Below the pieces are notes generated by a model. That model worked only from the letters and a program-made list of their open reading frames with translations, was not told the origin of the DNA and made no database searches. From CAVPCZ01 sp963779225 (GTDB lineage Bacteria; Bacteroidota; Ignavibacteria; UBA10030; UBA6906), in assembly GCA_963779225.1 (NCBI GenBank), contig CAVZWW010000003.1, forward strand, positions 1,178,001-1,242,000: 64,000 nucleotides of DNA, given 5' to 3'. Below, piece after piece: positions 18,409 to 28,111 of this stretch; position 1 is the stretch's first letter; each line of letters begins with the position of its first letter. The translations under genes and the position numbers were made by a program.

Positions 18409-20934
18409 TCACTTCTGCCAGACAAACTCCCCATTCTCCACAGACCAATCCTCACCAAAGAAGCCTGCGACAATTCCTCCTTCTTCTCCTTTAGTCAGTG
18501 TTTCTGTTCTTGTGATCAGGAGGTCCGGGAATCCGATACCCGGAAGCAGATAGGGCATCGCATTTGTCCCCCTCATGCCGATGATCCCTGTGCCGCCAAC
18601 CACTCCGACAATTTCGTTCTCCATCCCTATTCCGGGCCGGACAAACACGCAGCTGATGTCACCTCCTGTGTACTTCCTCTTCCCCACGCTTGTCACGCCT
18701 CTGTCGATCTGGACAGGACTTTCACCCAGCGTCGCTTTCCAGGCCAGGTTGGTGGAAGCATTGCCGTACAGGAGAACGTTTCTATGCACACCGTTAAAAG
18801 TGACATACTGGGTGTCCGCCAGGACTTCAATCGAACCATTTCCCTGATACCAGAACCGCTCCGCGTCGAACCGGGACTTCATAAACGCCCATGCATTTTC
18901 TTCCGCGGTACCACGTGTTCCGTACACAAAGACAACGTTCTTCCGGATCGCGTCCCGGAACGTTCCGTAACGGTGAGGACCTTTCAGGAGCGGTGAGGGC
19001 TTGCGGCCGACCATCCAGGTACCGCCGCGCTGTTCCAACCAGAGTCTACCATCGGCCGGCCATACAATCCCCCCGAGTCTCTGGCTGTCAAGTTCCACGG
19101 TGAGCTGTCCGGGAGTGAGGAGCAATCCGGCAGCGATGGCAAGCCGCCGGACATTGTGCGTCTTCCCCACAAACCGCCGGGACACCGGATCGATCCGCAG
19201 GTCGATGCTGCTGAGTTTTAGCTGTTGGATCTGCGCCTCAATACTCGCCCAGTAATAACGCGAGGAAATCCCCGGGTTCGGAGTGGAAAATTGCAGTTCC
19301 CGGATTCGCCCCGCTTCGGGTCGCGCATGGCGGGCAAGAAAATCAAACAGGGGCGGCCAGTCCACACAGTCTGCGCCAGGCTCATCGGAGTTGTCCCACC
19401 AGTGTCCCGCCCCTTTCTGCTCGTGATAGACAAAGTCCCTGTGAAATGTCCCCAGGTGTTCCGCCATCGATCTGGATTCACCGGGAAGTACGTTGTCGTC
19501 TTCGCTTCCATGGAGGATGAAGACCCCGAGACCGGAGAAATTGCAGGCCATGGTATACGTATCGCTTGCGAGTGCCGGCCGCATCAGCATCTGCCGGAAG
19601 GGGGTCGGATCTTCGATCTTTTCCCTGACACGATAGGACCAGAAACTGATCCAGCCGGCGCTCGGAGCGATTGCGCCGAACTGATCCGGGAAGAGAGAGC
19701 CGATGTGATATGTACCGTGTCCTCCCATGGAATGACCTGTGAGATAAATCCGGCTCTCGTCCGGATGAAATTCCCGTCTGGCAAGCTCCAGCACTTCCAT
19801 GGCATCTGTCCGGCCCCAGTCCTCCCAGTTGAAACCATACGGTCGCCGGTTTGTCGGACAGACAATCGTCGCCCAGGATTTCGAAGAATATGAGGTGGCC
19901 TGATTTATCGCCTCCACGCCTGCACCGTGGAGCGACAGGATGAGTGCCTTCGGGCCACCCCCGCCGCTTCCCGGATTCACCGCATAGTACTGAACACTGC
20001 TGTCGATGGAACTCCTGAATGTGACCTTGAACGACCGGGTAGGTTTGACGACGCGGAGCAGGGTGGAGGCGGTATCAATCGATTTCCCGTCGCGTAGAAG
20101 ACGAAGGGATAATCGAACATCCGGCCCGTCCTTCCGCGCTCCCGAGCTGACAACAAACGGAACCTTCCGGACGCTCATGGGTTGAATGATTGGTAAGGGA
20201 CTGACGACTTCGTTTTCCCCCTTCACGGCAGCGCCGATCTGCCAGCCCGTCATTATTGCTGTTGATGCGTTCACCACTACCACAGCGGCGTGACCGTTGA
20301 ACGCCGCTCCTTCGATGATGTCGGGAAGCGTGCAGTCTTTCATATTGAAAAGGTTTGTGCCGGAAGGAGAACGAAGACGGGCCTTGAAGATCCCTCTGGC
20401 ACACTGAAACAGAAACCAGTTTGTCCCTTTGCGTAGCTTCACAGGAAGCGTCACAAAGTCGAAACGAGGTTCCCAGGCCTCCCATACATCTTTGTTGCCA
20501 TAGGGATTGCCCCCCCGGGGCTCTCCGTTCACGTATGCCATCGTGTTTCCCATGGGTTCCAGCAGCAAGGTGCGTTCCCGGGGGCTTTGAATTTCGAAAT
20601 AGAGATACGCACCACTCAGAAGGGATTGCCGGAACCAGCCGTCGCTGTCCCCCGCCGCTTCCTGCCACGTTCCGGTCAGAGTGTCGTTGAACCTGATTAC
20701 ACCCCCTGCCCTTGGTGTCTGCCATCTCGCCTCAACAATTGCACCTTCGATCGGGTTCTTCATGGCGATGTTGTCGGGAAACCCGGGTGCGGAGCGGATG
20801 ATCAACCCCTTTCTCAGGATGATCTCGTCATTTTCAAACTGCGAAAACGACCAAGGCGGGAGCAGGACACTCAGGGCGACAATCGCACACGCCGTGACGA
20901 TGTCTGCGGGGGTTGGATGTCTTTCGGTTCGCAT
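18409..20934 (-). CDS. Large secreted serine esterase/peptidase of the alpha/beta-hydrolase fold
   Basis: 841 residues from the ATG at 20934, preferred because a signal peptide (about residues 10-31) starts there; the frame is open 85 codons further upstream. A beta-rich N-terminal half (about 60-300) precedes an alpha/beta-hydrolase domain with nucleophile S402 in GHSMGGHG, a candidate Asp in LHGSEDDNVLPG and a candidate His in GAGHWWDN. It resembles S9/COG4099-type esterases that remove acyl groups from polysaccharides. A further ~200-residue C-terminal region is not recognised. In the island it may de-esterify the polymer that the glycosidases attack. Confidence 0.8.
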   Translation of the reverse strand: MRTERHPTPADIVTACAIVALSVLLPPWSFSQFENDEIILRKGLIIRSAPGFPDNIAMKNPIEGAIVEARWQTPRAGGVIRFNDTLTGTWQEAAGDSDGWFRQSLLSGAYLYFEIQSPRERTLLLEPMGNTMAYVNGEPRGGNPYGNKDVWEAWEPRFDFVTLPVKLRKGTNWFLFQCARGIFKARLRSPSGTNLFNMKDCTLPDIIEGAAFNGHAAVVVVNASTAIMTGWQIGAAVKGENEVVSPLPIIQPMSVRKVPFVVSSGARKDGPDVRLSLRLLRDGKSIDTASTLLRVVKPTRSFKVTFRSSIDSSVQYYAVNPGSGGGGPKALILSLHGAGVEAINQATSYSSKSWATIVCPTNRRPYGFNWEDWGRTDAMEVLELARREFHPDESRIYLTGHSMGGHGTYHIGSLFPDQFGAIAPSAGWISFWSYRVREKIEDPTPFRQMLMRPALASDTYTMACNFSGLGVFILHGSEDDNVLPGESRSMAEHLGTFHRDFVYHEQKGAGHWWDNSDEPGADCVDWPPLFDFLARHARPEAGRIRELQFSTPNPGISSRYYWASIEAQIQQLKLSSIDLRIDPVSRRFVGKTHNVRRLAIAAGLLLTPGQLTVELDSQRLGGIVWPADGRLWLEQRGGTWMVGRKPSPLLKGPHRYGTFRDAIRKNVVFVYGTRGTAEENAWAFMKSRFDAERFWYQGNGSIEVLADTQYVTFNGVHRNVLLYGNASTNLAWKATLGESPVQIDRGVTSVGKRKYTGGDISCVFVRPGIGMENEIVGVVGGTGIIGMRGTNAMPYLLPGIGFPDLLITRTETLTKGEEGGIVAGFFGEDWSVENGEFVWQK

Positions 20935-21567
20935 CGTCGTTCTCTTCTTCTGCTGGGGATGAGATCTCCGGTGTTCTAAAACCGGGTGGGAAGTACGCAT
21001 GTTACATTCTCTGCGCCGGGACGTTTCCATCGCGGTGAGGCGTCCGCGTCCCGGTGAGGCAATCGTCCTGGGAAGGCCATCGTTTACCGGGGCAACCGGC
21101 CTGCAGTGGTCATATCCCGGTGCGCGCCCGGACCCTCGTGCGACTTGTGATTGAAAGGTAGGGGAGAAGAGATGGATAGTCAAACACACACTTGCTTGTG
21201 TTGAACCCCGGAGTTAGATTTCTTGCACCTAACGATGTCACGCCATCCGGATCAATCCTGGATTGTCCGATGAATTGCCTTCGATGCCTGGTTATCATTA
21301 TCGTCCCGCTGCTTACCGGCAACGGTTCCACAGACACCAACGCTCAAACATCCCTTCCGAATCGGGATCAGCTCAAGAGGCACGGACATCCCTGAACAAG
21401 CACGAAACGATCAGATCCTTATGATGAACGCACGTGCGGGAAGAGAAATCATCCTTCGCAGGGTGCACTGATGAACGTCATTACATCGCCCGTTGACGCA
21501 TGTCCGATCATTGGCCCATTAATCACCGTTCGTGGTGTTGCATATTATGCTCATTGGGAGTATTTTT
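20935..21567. other. Divergent intergenic region
   Basis: More than 600 bases lie between the divergent esterase and nucleoside-hydrolase-like genes. It contains one short plus-strand frame that looks like a cut-off secretory N-terminus (21270-21395). Promoters of both neighbours are expected, but no element is clear enough to mark. Confidence 0.45.
21270..21395 (+). pseudogene. Possible remnant of a secreted protein (signal peptide only)
   Basis: A 41-codon frame begins MNCLRCLVIIIVPLLTG, then NGSTDTNAQTSLPNRD, and stops. A hydrophobic core followed by a polar Ala-Gln junction resembles a cleavable signal peptide with the mature protein missing. No good ribosome binding site was seen. It may be the start of a deleted secreted enzyme gene, or chance. 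Confidence 0.28.
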
Positions 21568-22749
21568 ATGCTCATCCCCTTCATACCCATCGAGCGCATG
21601 CCAAACCGTCGTCAGTTTCTCACCCTGAGTGTTAGCGCCTTTGCGGGGCTGCACTCCCTGGCTGGAGCACACCGGATTCAGCCCCGGAGCAGAAAAGATG
21701 CCATGATCCCCCTCGTCCATATCACAGACCTGTACCATCCCCCGCAGGACCCCGATGATCACATTGATCTTGCCACTGTGGTTGCGCTCTCCGAGTATGA
21801 TCTCCGGGGTGTGATTCTGGATGCCTCACAGAAATTCCTGGATCCGGCGCCTGCCGGCTTCGATGTGGCCCGCGACCCGGGTTATGTTCCTGTCCTGCAG
21901 CTTTCCTATATCATCGGACGTGCAATCCCGGTCGCTGCCGGACCTCGTGTGCCGCTTTCCGGCCCTGATGACGACGCAAAACACCGGCCCCGGTCCGAAC
22001 AGGCCGGCATCCAGTTCCTCCTGGATATTCTGGAGGACAGTCCGGAACCTGTTGTGCTTTCCCTGGTGGGCTCGGCTCGCACTGTAACCGCCGCCTTAAA
22101 CAGGGCGCCGGAACTTCTCCGGAGTAAAGTACGCTCGATACTCCTCAATGCAGGATCAACCGGCGGATTTAAACGGGAATGGAATGTGGGCCTGGATGCA
22201 GCTGCATACATAGGTTTGTGGAGATCCGGTCTTCCTCTTCACTGGTTCCCGTGCGCCACGGAAAAGAGCGCATTTAATCCCGACCATGAACGGGGGACGT
22301 ACTGGAAGACCTCTCACGGGGCGCTCTTCGGATCACTCTCCCCCGAGATGCGGTCATGGTTCTTCTATGCCCTCTCCGGGGCGAACAGGGGGGATGTTAT
22401 CCGGGCCATGTCGGAAGATGTGGAGAATGGTCCGTGGGAAAAGCTCCTTCGCGATAGCAGGAACCTCTGGTCGACGGCCTCACTGGTTATGACGACAGGG
22501 CGGGTTCTTGCCCGGACCGTTTCAGGATGGCGGTTTGTGGATGCAGGCGATGCTGGTGGAGCGGAGGTGTGGCCCTGGCGCCTCGACCCGATCGAGGCAA
22601 CGGTGAACGAACACGCCGATGTTCAGTGGAAGCCCGTCAACAGGGAGTCGCGCACATTTCTTTTTGGACGGCAAAAGGGCCCGCACTTCGGTGATGCGAT
22701 GGCAGAAGCGCTCGGCGTATTGCTGGGGGAAGTCACTTCTGACAAGTAA
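21568..22749 (+). CDS. Tat-exported nucleoside-hydrolase-like protein
   Basis: 393 residues from the ATG at 21568, which has GGGAG eight bases upstream; the ATG at 21598, directly before the twin-arginine motif NRRQFLTL, is an alternative. After the Tat signal comes an aspartate-rich DPDDHID (about 61-67), similar to the calcium-binding DxDxxxDD of inosine-uridine nucleoside hydrolases but degenerate. PVVLSLVGSARTVTAALNRAP also matches that fold. The altered motif means the substrate may not be a nucleoside. It lies upstream of a GH109-type gene in the same direction. Confidence 0.7.
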   Translation: MLIPFIPIERMPNRRQFLTLSVSAFAGLHSLAGAHRIQPRSRKDAMIPLVHITDLYHPPQDPDDHIDLATVVALSEYDLRGVILDASQKFLDPAPAGFDVARDPGYVPVLQLSYIIGRAIPVAAGPRVPLSGPDDDAKHRPRSEQAGIQFLLDILEDSPEPVVLSLVGSARTVTAALNRAPELLRSKVRSILLNAGSTGGFKREWNVGLDAAAYIGLWRSGLPLHWFPCATEKSAFNPDHERGTYWKTSHGALFGSLSPEMRSWFFYALSGANRGDVIRAMSEDVENGPWEKLLRDSRNLWSTASLVMTTGRVLARTVSGWRFVDAGDAGGAEVWPWRLDPIEATVNEHADVQWKPVNRESRTFLFGRQKGPHFGDAMAEALGVLLGEVTSDK

Positions 22750-22908
22750 CGTGTGATTCCGGCCCGTCGTGATACCCTACCCCCGGAATGCTTCGCACCG
22801 TTTCTGATTACACATTCACCGGTGTTCGATTAGCGCATACATACGGGAGCGAAGGTCACGGAGATCTCGCTCTCTCTCCGGGTCATCCTTGAGATCCAAC
22901 CACATCTG

Positions 22909-24288
22909 ATGGCAGACATCATGAATGCAAGAAAACAGATCGAACGGCGGGACTTCATCAAGAAGAGCGTCATGGCGGGGATGGGTATTACACTCGGCAG
23001 CCTCATCGACACCGGGTGCAGTCCGGCCTGGATGCAGGGATCGGCGCGCCCGGCACCCGTCGCAAAACCACTCGAACGTGTGCGCATCGGCTTTGTCGGT
23101 GTGGGGGGAATGGGGACGGCCCACGTGGAGAATCTGCTGAAGATCCAAGGAGCGGAGATTCGCGCTGTGTGCGACATTGTGGAAACCAAGGTCGCGCGGG
23201 CACAGGGAATGGTTGTGGACGCCGGACAGGAAAAGCCGGATGGCTATTCCCGTGGGGAAGAGGATTTCAAACGACTCTGCCAGCGGGACGATCTCGATCT
23301 CGTCTTTACGGCGACGCCTTGGGAGTGGCACGTGCCGGTCTGCCTGGAGGCTATGAAAACGGGCAAACATGCCGCGACGGAAGTCCCCGCCGCGATCACC
23401 ATTGACAATTGCTGGCAACTTGTCGAAACAGCGGAGACCTCGGGTAAGTACTGCATCATGATGGAGAACTGTAACTACGATGATGTTGAGATGTTGATTC
23501 TGAATATGGTCAAGAAAGGGCTGCTGGGAGAATTGCTCCATGTTGAGGGGGGCTATCTTCACGACCTGCGTGCGGTGAAACATGACCTGAGCGGGGAAGG
23601 TCTCTGGCGAAGGGCACATACCATGAAACGGAACGGGGATCTCTATCCGACCCACGGACTCGGGCCGATCGCCCAGTGCCTCGACATCAACCGGGGGAAT
23701 GCCTTCGATACGCTCGTCTCCTTCGGAACAAAGTCGAGAGGTCTCCACAACTATGCCGTGGCAAAGTTCGGACCGGACAGTCCCCAGGCGAAGGAACAGT
23801 TCGTTCTGAGTGACGTGGTGACCACAATGATCGGCACGAAAAACGGGGAGACGGTTGTTGTCACTCATGACACCAGCTCGCCGCGGCCATATAGCAGGAA
23901 TATCCTTGTCCAGGGGACCAAGGGGATCGCACAGAAATACCCCGCCCCGAAGATCCACATTGAAGGAAGAAGTAAAGGTCATGGCTGGGAAGAGATTGAC
24001 GCTTATAGGAAAGAGTTCAGGCATCCGGTGTGGACCGAACTGGAAGAGCAGAGCAAAGGGGCCGGACACGGCGGGATGGATTTTATCGAAGACTACCGGT
24101 TGATCAATGCCCTTCTCCGTGGTGTCGAGCCGGATATGGATGTGTATGATGCCGCCATGCTCAGTGCCGTAACGGAGCTCAGCGCCCGGTCTATTGCCGG
24201 CAACGGCGAACCGATGAGGTTCCCGGACTTCACCCGGGGATTTTGGAAGACGCCCAGGGAGTTGCGGGTGATGGCGGTAAACAGCTGA
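22909..24288 (+). CDS. Tat-exported Gfo/Idh/MocA oxidoreductase, GH109-like
   Basis: 459 residues. The twin-arginine motif RRDFIKK (13-19) and a hydrophobic stretch indicate Tat export. The NAD-binding fold follows (RIGFVGVGGMGTAH, about 59-72). ENCNYDDVEMLILNMVKKGLLGE, GGYLHDLR and LYPTHGLGP match GH109 alpha-N-acetylgalactosaminidases, which cleave through an NAD-dependent oxidation-elimination mechanism. Related oxidoreductases also share these motifs, so the exact activity is uncertain. A second in-frame ATG at 22921 is possible. It precedes a fucosidase, fitting glycan (mucin-like or sulfated polysaccharide) breakdown. Confidence 0.85.
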   Translation: MADIMNARKQIERRDFIKKSVMAGMGITLGSLIDTGCSPAWMQGSARPAPVAKPLERVRIGFVGVGGMGTAHVENLLKIQGAEIRAVCDIVETKVARAQGMVVDAGQEKPDGYSRGEEDFKRLCQRDDLDLVFTATPWEWHVPVCLEAMKTGKHAATEVPAAITIDNCWQLVETAETSGKYCIMMENCNYDDVEMLILNMVKKGLLGELLHVEGGYLHDLRAVKHDLSGEGLWRRAHTMKRNGDLYPTHGLGPIAQCLDINRGNAFDTLVSFGTKSRGLHNYAVAKFGPDSPQAKEQFVLSDVVTTMIGTKNGETVVVTHDTSSPRPYSRNILVQGTKGIAQKYPAPKIHIEGRSKGHGWEEIDAYRKEFRHPVWTELEEQSKGAGHGGMDFIEDYRLINALLRGVEPDMDVYDAAMLSAVTELSARSIAGNGEPMRFPDFTRGFWKTPRELRVMAVNS

Positions 24289-24395
24289 AGCGCCTGATCT
24301 CTCTCACCGGGTCGCGATTGCCGCATGAGTGAGACCCCCGTCATTCACACGGGATCGAGCTAGGGATAGCGTCATCGCATGGGGAAAACGTCGAA

Positions 24396-24415
24396 CGTTA
24401 TTTGCGCGCGTAACG
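24396..24415. promoter_or_regulatory. Inverted repeat upstream of the first fucosidase gene
   Basis: CGTTA and TAACG flank ten bases (TTTGCGCGCG), about 60 bases before the GH29 start. Its place in the only intergenic gap before this gene suggests a regulator site, but the arms are short and no family is implied. Confidence 0.22.
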
Positions 24416-24475
24416 GGCAGCAATCCCGATGGATTCATGTGGTAACCCATGGACGTGCGGAAGGAACGAAAAATC

Positions 24476-25891
24476 ATGATATGGTCAAAAATGATACTCT
24501 CGTGTATCACCGGGATGTGCATCGTGCTCCCGGCGCCCTTGCAAGGAGTGAACGCGCAGGACAAGCGGTCGCCGGAGAGAGAAACCGATCCCCTCGTCCT
24601 CCAGAAGCTCGAGTGGTTCAAAGATATGAAGTTCGGTCTGTTGATGCACTGGGGACCGTACAGCCAGTGGGGCATTGTCGAGAGCTGGTCTCTCTGCCCG
24701 GAGGACGAAGGCTGGTGCCAGAGGAGAGGGCCGCACGCGGCAGTGTACGGGGAATACAAACAGGCGTATGAGAATCTCAAAACCACTTTTGATCCTGCGA
24801 AATTCAATCCCGATCAATGGGCATCCGCAGCGAAAGCAGCCGGAATGCGATATGTGATCTTTACCACGAAACACCATGACGGCTTCTGCATGTTTGACAC
24901 CAGACAGACGGACTATAAAATCACGGACGAAGGCTGCCCCTTCCATACCCATTCCCGTCGAAACGTGACAAAGGAGATTTTTGATTCTTTCCGGGAAGAG
25001 GGGTTCGGCATCGGGGCGTACTTTTCAAAACCTGACTGGCACGCCGGCGACTACTGGTGGTCCTACTTTCCTCCCCGGGACCGGAATGTCAATTACGATA
25101 TCACGAAACATCCCGGAAGGTGGGAATCGTTCAAACGCTTCACGTACGAGCAGATCAAAGAATTGATGAGTGAGTACGGGAACGTGGACATTCTCTGGCT
25201 GGATGGCGGCTGGGTGAATCCCGGCAACCAGGAGCAGGACATTGACATGCCGCGGATTGCCGGAATGGCCCGGTCGTTCCAGCCGGGCCTGATCATTGTC
25301 GACCGCGCTGTCCCGGGCCGATACGAGAACTACCGGACGCCCGAACAGGAAGTACCGGAGACACCGCCGGATTACGTCTGGGAGACCTGCATGACTATGG
25401 CCACTTCCTGGTCGTATGTCCCGAATGACACCTATAAGCCTGCCGTAAAGCTTGTTCATCTTCTGGTGGATGTTGTGGCGAAGGGAGGCAATTTTCTCCT
25501 CAATATCGGACCGAGTCCGGCGGGTGAATTGCCTCCTGCATCCCTGGACCGCCTGCGGGAGATCGGCGATTGGATGAAGGTGAACGGAGGCGCCATCTAC
25601 TCCACCCGGCCGGTGGCACCCCACGTTGACGGCAGGATTCGATTTACACAGATGCCTGATGGCGGGATCAATGCGATCTACCTTGCCGGCGGGAATGAGA
25701 CACGTCCACCTGCGACGGTAACCATTACGGCCAACACGCCGAAGACGGGAAGCACCGTGAGGATGCTTGGCGTCCGGAAGCCGCTGAAGTGGGAACCCGG
25801 CGGGAGGGGATTCGTGATTCATGTTCCGGAAGACGTTCGAGATACCCCGCCATGCAGCCATGCCTGGACGTTCCAGTATAGCAGCAGATAA
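24476..25891 (+). CDS. Secreted alpha-L-fucosidase, GH29
   Basis: 471 residues from the ATG at 24476, which has AAGGAA nine bases upstream and starts a signal peptide ending near GVNAQ. GH29 landmarks are in order: KFGLLMHWGPYSQWG (about 52-66), TKHHDGFCMF (131-140), and the predicted nucleophile D243 in ILWLDGGW. The length matches single-domain GH29 enzymes without a long C-terminal extension. It removes alpha-linked fucose (or related 6-deoxy sugars) from glycans in the periplasm or outside. The sodium:solute symporter gene lies downstream in the same direction. Confidence 0.93.
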   Translation: MIWSKMILSCITGMCIVLPAPLQGVNAQDKRSPERETDPLVLQKLEWFKDMKFGLLMHWGPYSQWGIVESWSLCPEDEGWCQRRGPHAAVYGEYKQAYENLKTTFDPAKFNPDQWASAAKAAGMRYVIFTTKHHDGFCMFDTRQTDYKITDEGCPFHTHSRRNVTKEIFDSFREEGFGIGAYFSKPDWHAGDYWWSYFPPRDRNVNYDITKHPGRWESFKRFTYEQIKELMSEYGNVDILWLDGGWVNPGNQEQDIDMPRIAGMARSFQPGLIIVDRAVPGRYENYRTPEQEVPETPPDYVWETCMTMATSWSYVPNDTYKPAVKLVHLLVDVVAKGGNFLLNIGPSPAGELPPASLDRLREIGDWMKVNGGAIYSTRPVAPHVDGRIRFTQMPDGGINAIYLAGGNETRPPATVTITANTPKTGSTVRMLGVRKPLKWEPGGRGFVIHVPEDVRDTPPCSHAWTFQYSSR

Positions 25892-26049
25892 GGGCAGATT
25901 CAGAGACAGGGGTATTCCTCGCCGCTCCGGTCTCGTCATTGCGTTCCTTTTTCCGGCGATCAAGGTAGCGGATAGCGAACCCGCGTGATTCTTATTGCAG
26001 AATTTGCCCACCAACAACAGACTCCTGTGTACCCCGGAGAACTCGCGGT

Positions 26050-28008
26050 ATGAATCTGACCTGGATCGACTGGTTGATCGTTGTTGTCCTGATATCCTTC
26101 CTGGTGGTTGTCGTACGGTTGAGCAGGACGCTCGTGCAGAGCGTGGCGGATTTTCTCTCCGCGGGACGAACCGCAGGCAGATACATGATCACGGTCTCCC
26201 AGGGCATGTCCATGCTGGGTTCCATCACGATAGTCGGTATGTGGGAGATGAACTACGTCGCCGGTTTCTCCCTCCGCTGGTGGGAGTTTACGATGGGCGT
26301 GGTCCTGGTGGCCATCACCGTTTCGGGATGGGTGATTTACCGTTTCAGGCAGACCAGGGCCCTTACCATGGCGCAGTTTTTCGAGATACGGTACAGCCGG
26401 AGGTTCAGGATCTTTGCCGGCATTCTCGCCTTCCTTTCCGGAATCATCAATTTCGGTATTTTCCCCGCGGTCGGGGCGAGGTTCTTCATCTACTTCTGCG
26501 GTTTGCCTTTCTCCTTTCCGGTGATCGGTCTGAATGTGGCGACGTTCCCCGTGGTCATGCTGATCTTCCTCGGTATCGCTCTCTACTTCGTGTTTGCAGG
26601 CGGACAGATTGCCGTCATGATCACAGAATTCATTCAGGGAATCTTTGTGAATGTGGTATTTATCGGGATTGTCATTCTGTTTGCACTGACGATTGACTGG
26701 ACAAGGATCTTTGAAGCCCTGTCGTCCGCTCCCGGGGATGCGTCATTGCTGAACCCCTATCACACGAGCAATGTCAAAGACTTCAACCTCGGGTATTTTC
26801 TGATCGGCGTGGTCGGGGTGATCTACGGAAAGATGTCCTGGCAGGGAACGCAGGGATACAATTCGTCCGCCAAAAGCGCGCACGAGGCCAAGATGGGCGA
26901 AGTTCTGGGCAATCTCCGCGACATACCGAAATGGCTGATGCTGGTATTCGTCCCGATCGTCGCGTACACCGTGATGCACCACCCTGACTTTCTGACTCAG
27001 TCGGGTGCCGTCACGGCTGTTCTTCATTCCATCGATTCAAACGCCATAAAGAGCCAGCTGACCGTACCGCTGGTGCTGACCCATCTCCTTCCCGTCGGGC
27101 TGATGGGGGCGCTGACGGCGGTCATGCTGATGGCCACGATCGGCACGCATGATTCATACCTGCATTCCTGGGGGAGCATCTTCATCCAGGATGTCGTCAT
27201 GCCGTTCAGGAACAGACCGATGAGTGCCGGACAACATCTTCGTCTGCTGCGGCTGTCGATCTTCGGTGTCTGTGTATTCATATTCTTCTTCAGCTTGATC
27301 TTCCAGCAGAGCGAATACATCTTTCTCTTCTTTGCCATCACGGGTGCCATTTTTACCGGGGGTTCAGGGGCGGTGATTATTGGCGGACTGTACTGGAAAC
27401 GGGGCACCACCGCAGCAGCCTGGAGCGCGTTGATCACCGGGTCGGTTATCGCGGTTGGCGGAATTGTTCTTCATCAGATCATCCCCGACTTTTTCATCAA
27501 TGGCCAGATGTTCTGGGGTCTTGCAATGGCGGGAAGCTCCCTGGTCTACATTCTTGTGTCGCTTCTGGGGAAGCGGGGGGAGTGTGACATGGAACGAATG
27601 CTCCACCGGGGAAGGTATGCGATCAAGGAAGAGCTCACCATCGTCGAAGAGGTTCCGCTCAAAGGGTGGAAGATGCTGGGTATGGGGAAGGAATTCACGA
27701 GGGGCGACAGGATCATCTATGTCGCCACATACGCATGGACGTTCATCTGGACTGCAGTCTTCCTTGTCGGGACGTTCTACAATCTCTCCACGGAGGTACC
27801 GGATGCATCCTGGATGGAGTTCTGGCAGGTATTCGTTATCATCCAGATCATTGTATCCGTCGTGGTTATCGTCTGGTTCGCCGTTGGCGGCATGAGGGAC
27901 CTGCGCGACATGCTGCGGCGGCTCAAAACAATGGTCCGGAACCACAGGGATGACGGCTTCGTGGTCAATAAGAAAAACCCGGGCGGGGAAGATGACCGTT
28001 CTGCTTGA
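26050..28008 (+). CDS. Sodium:solute symporter (SSS family)
   Basis: 652 residues with about 13-15 predicted membrane helices. The opening (WIDWLIVVVLISFLVVV, then SVADFLSAGRTAGR) and the LTAVMLMATIGTHDSYLHSW region are typical of SSS carriers that move sugars, sialic acid, or organic acids with Na+. The C-terminal third has an extra cytoplasmic stretch and two further helices. Located between a fucosidase and a GH130 phosphorylase, it is the most likely importer for sugars released by this island, since no SusCD or ABC sugar transporter is present. Confidence 0.9.
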   Translation: MNLTWIDWLIVVVLISFLVVVVRLSRTLVQSVADFLSAGRTAGRYMITVSQGMSMLGSITIVGMWEMNYVAGFSLRWWEFTMGVVLVAITVSGWVIYRFRQTRALTMAQFFEIRYSRRFRIFAGILAFLSGIINFGIFPAVGARFFIYFCGLPFSFPVIGLNVATFPVVMLIFLGIALYFVFAGGQIAVMITEFIQGIFVNVVFIGIVILFALTIDWTRIFEALSSAPGDASLLNPYHTSNVKDFNLGYFLIGVVGVIYGKMSWQGTQGYNSSAKSAHEAKMGEVLGNLRDIPKWLMLVFVPIVAYTVMHHPDFLTQSGAVTAVLHSIDSNAIKSQLTVPLVLTHLLPVGLMGALTAVMLMATIGTHDSYLHSWGSIFIQDVVMPFRNRPMSAGQHLRLLRLSIFGVCVFIFFFSLIFQQSEYIFLFFAITGAIFTGGSGAVIIGGLYWKRGTTAAAWSALITGSVIAVGGIVLHQIIPDFFINGQMFWGLAMAGSSLVYILVSLLGKRGECDMERMLHRGRYAIKEELTIVEEVPLKGWKMLGMGKEFTRGDRIIYVATYAWTFIWTAVFLVGTFYNLSTEVPDASWMEFWQVFVIIQIIVSVVVIVWFAVGGMRDLRDMLRRLKTMVRNHRDDGFVVNKKNPGGEDDRSA

Positions 28009-28111
28009 ATCAATTTGTACTTCGTTGATGCCTTCGCACCGCTATGCCGTTTGAGGACGCCGGGGGTAGTCCGGAACCGCCTCTGAAGAATGATGATCAC
28101 GGATCTGGCAT

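Noticed and set aside
22816..24069. 417-codon open frame on the minus strand opposite the GH109-type gene
   Set aside because: It lies wholly antisense to a well-supported gene in a GC-rich sequence, has no domain, and has a low-complexity His/Arg-rich translation typical of mirror frames.
25025..26017. 330-codon minus-strand frame opposite the first fucosidase
   Set aside because: Shadow of GH29 codons; no start signal and no family features.
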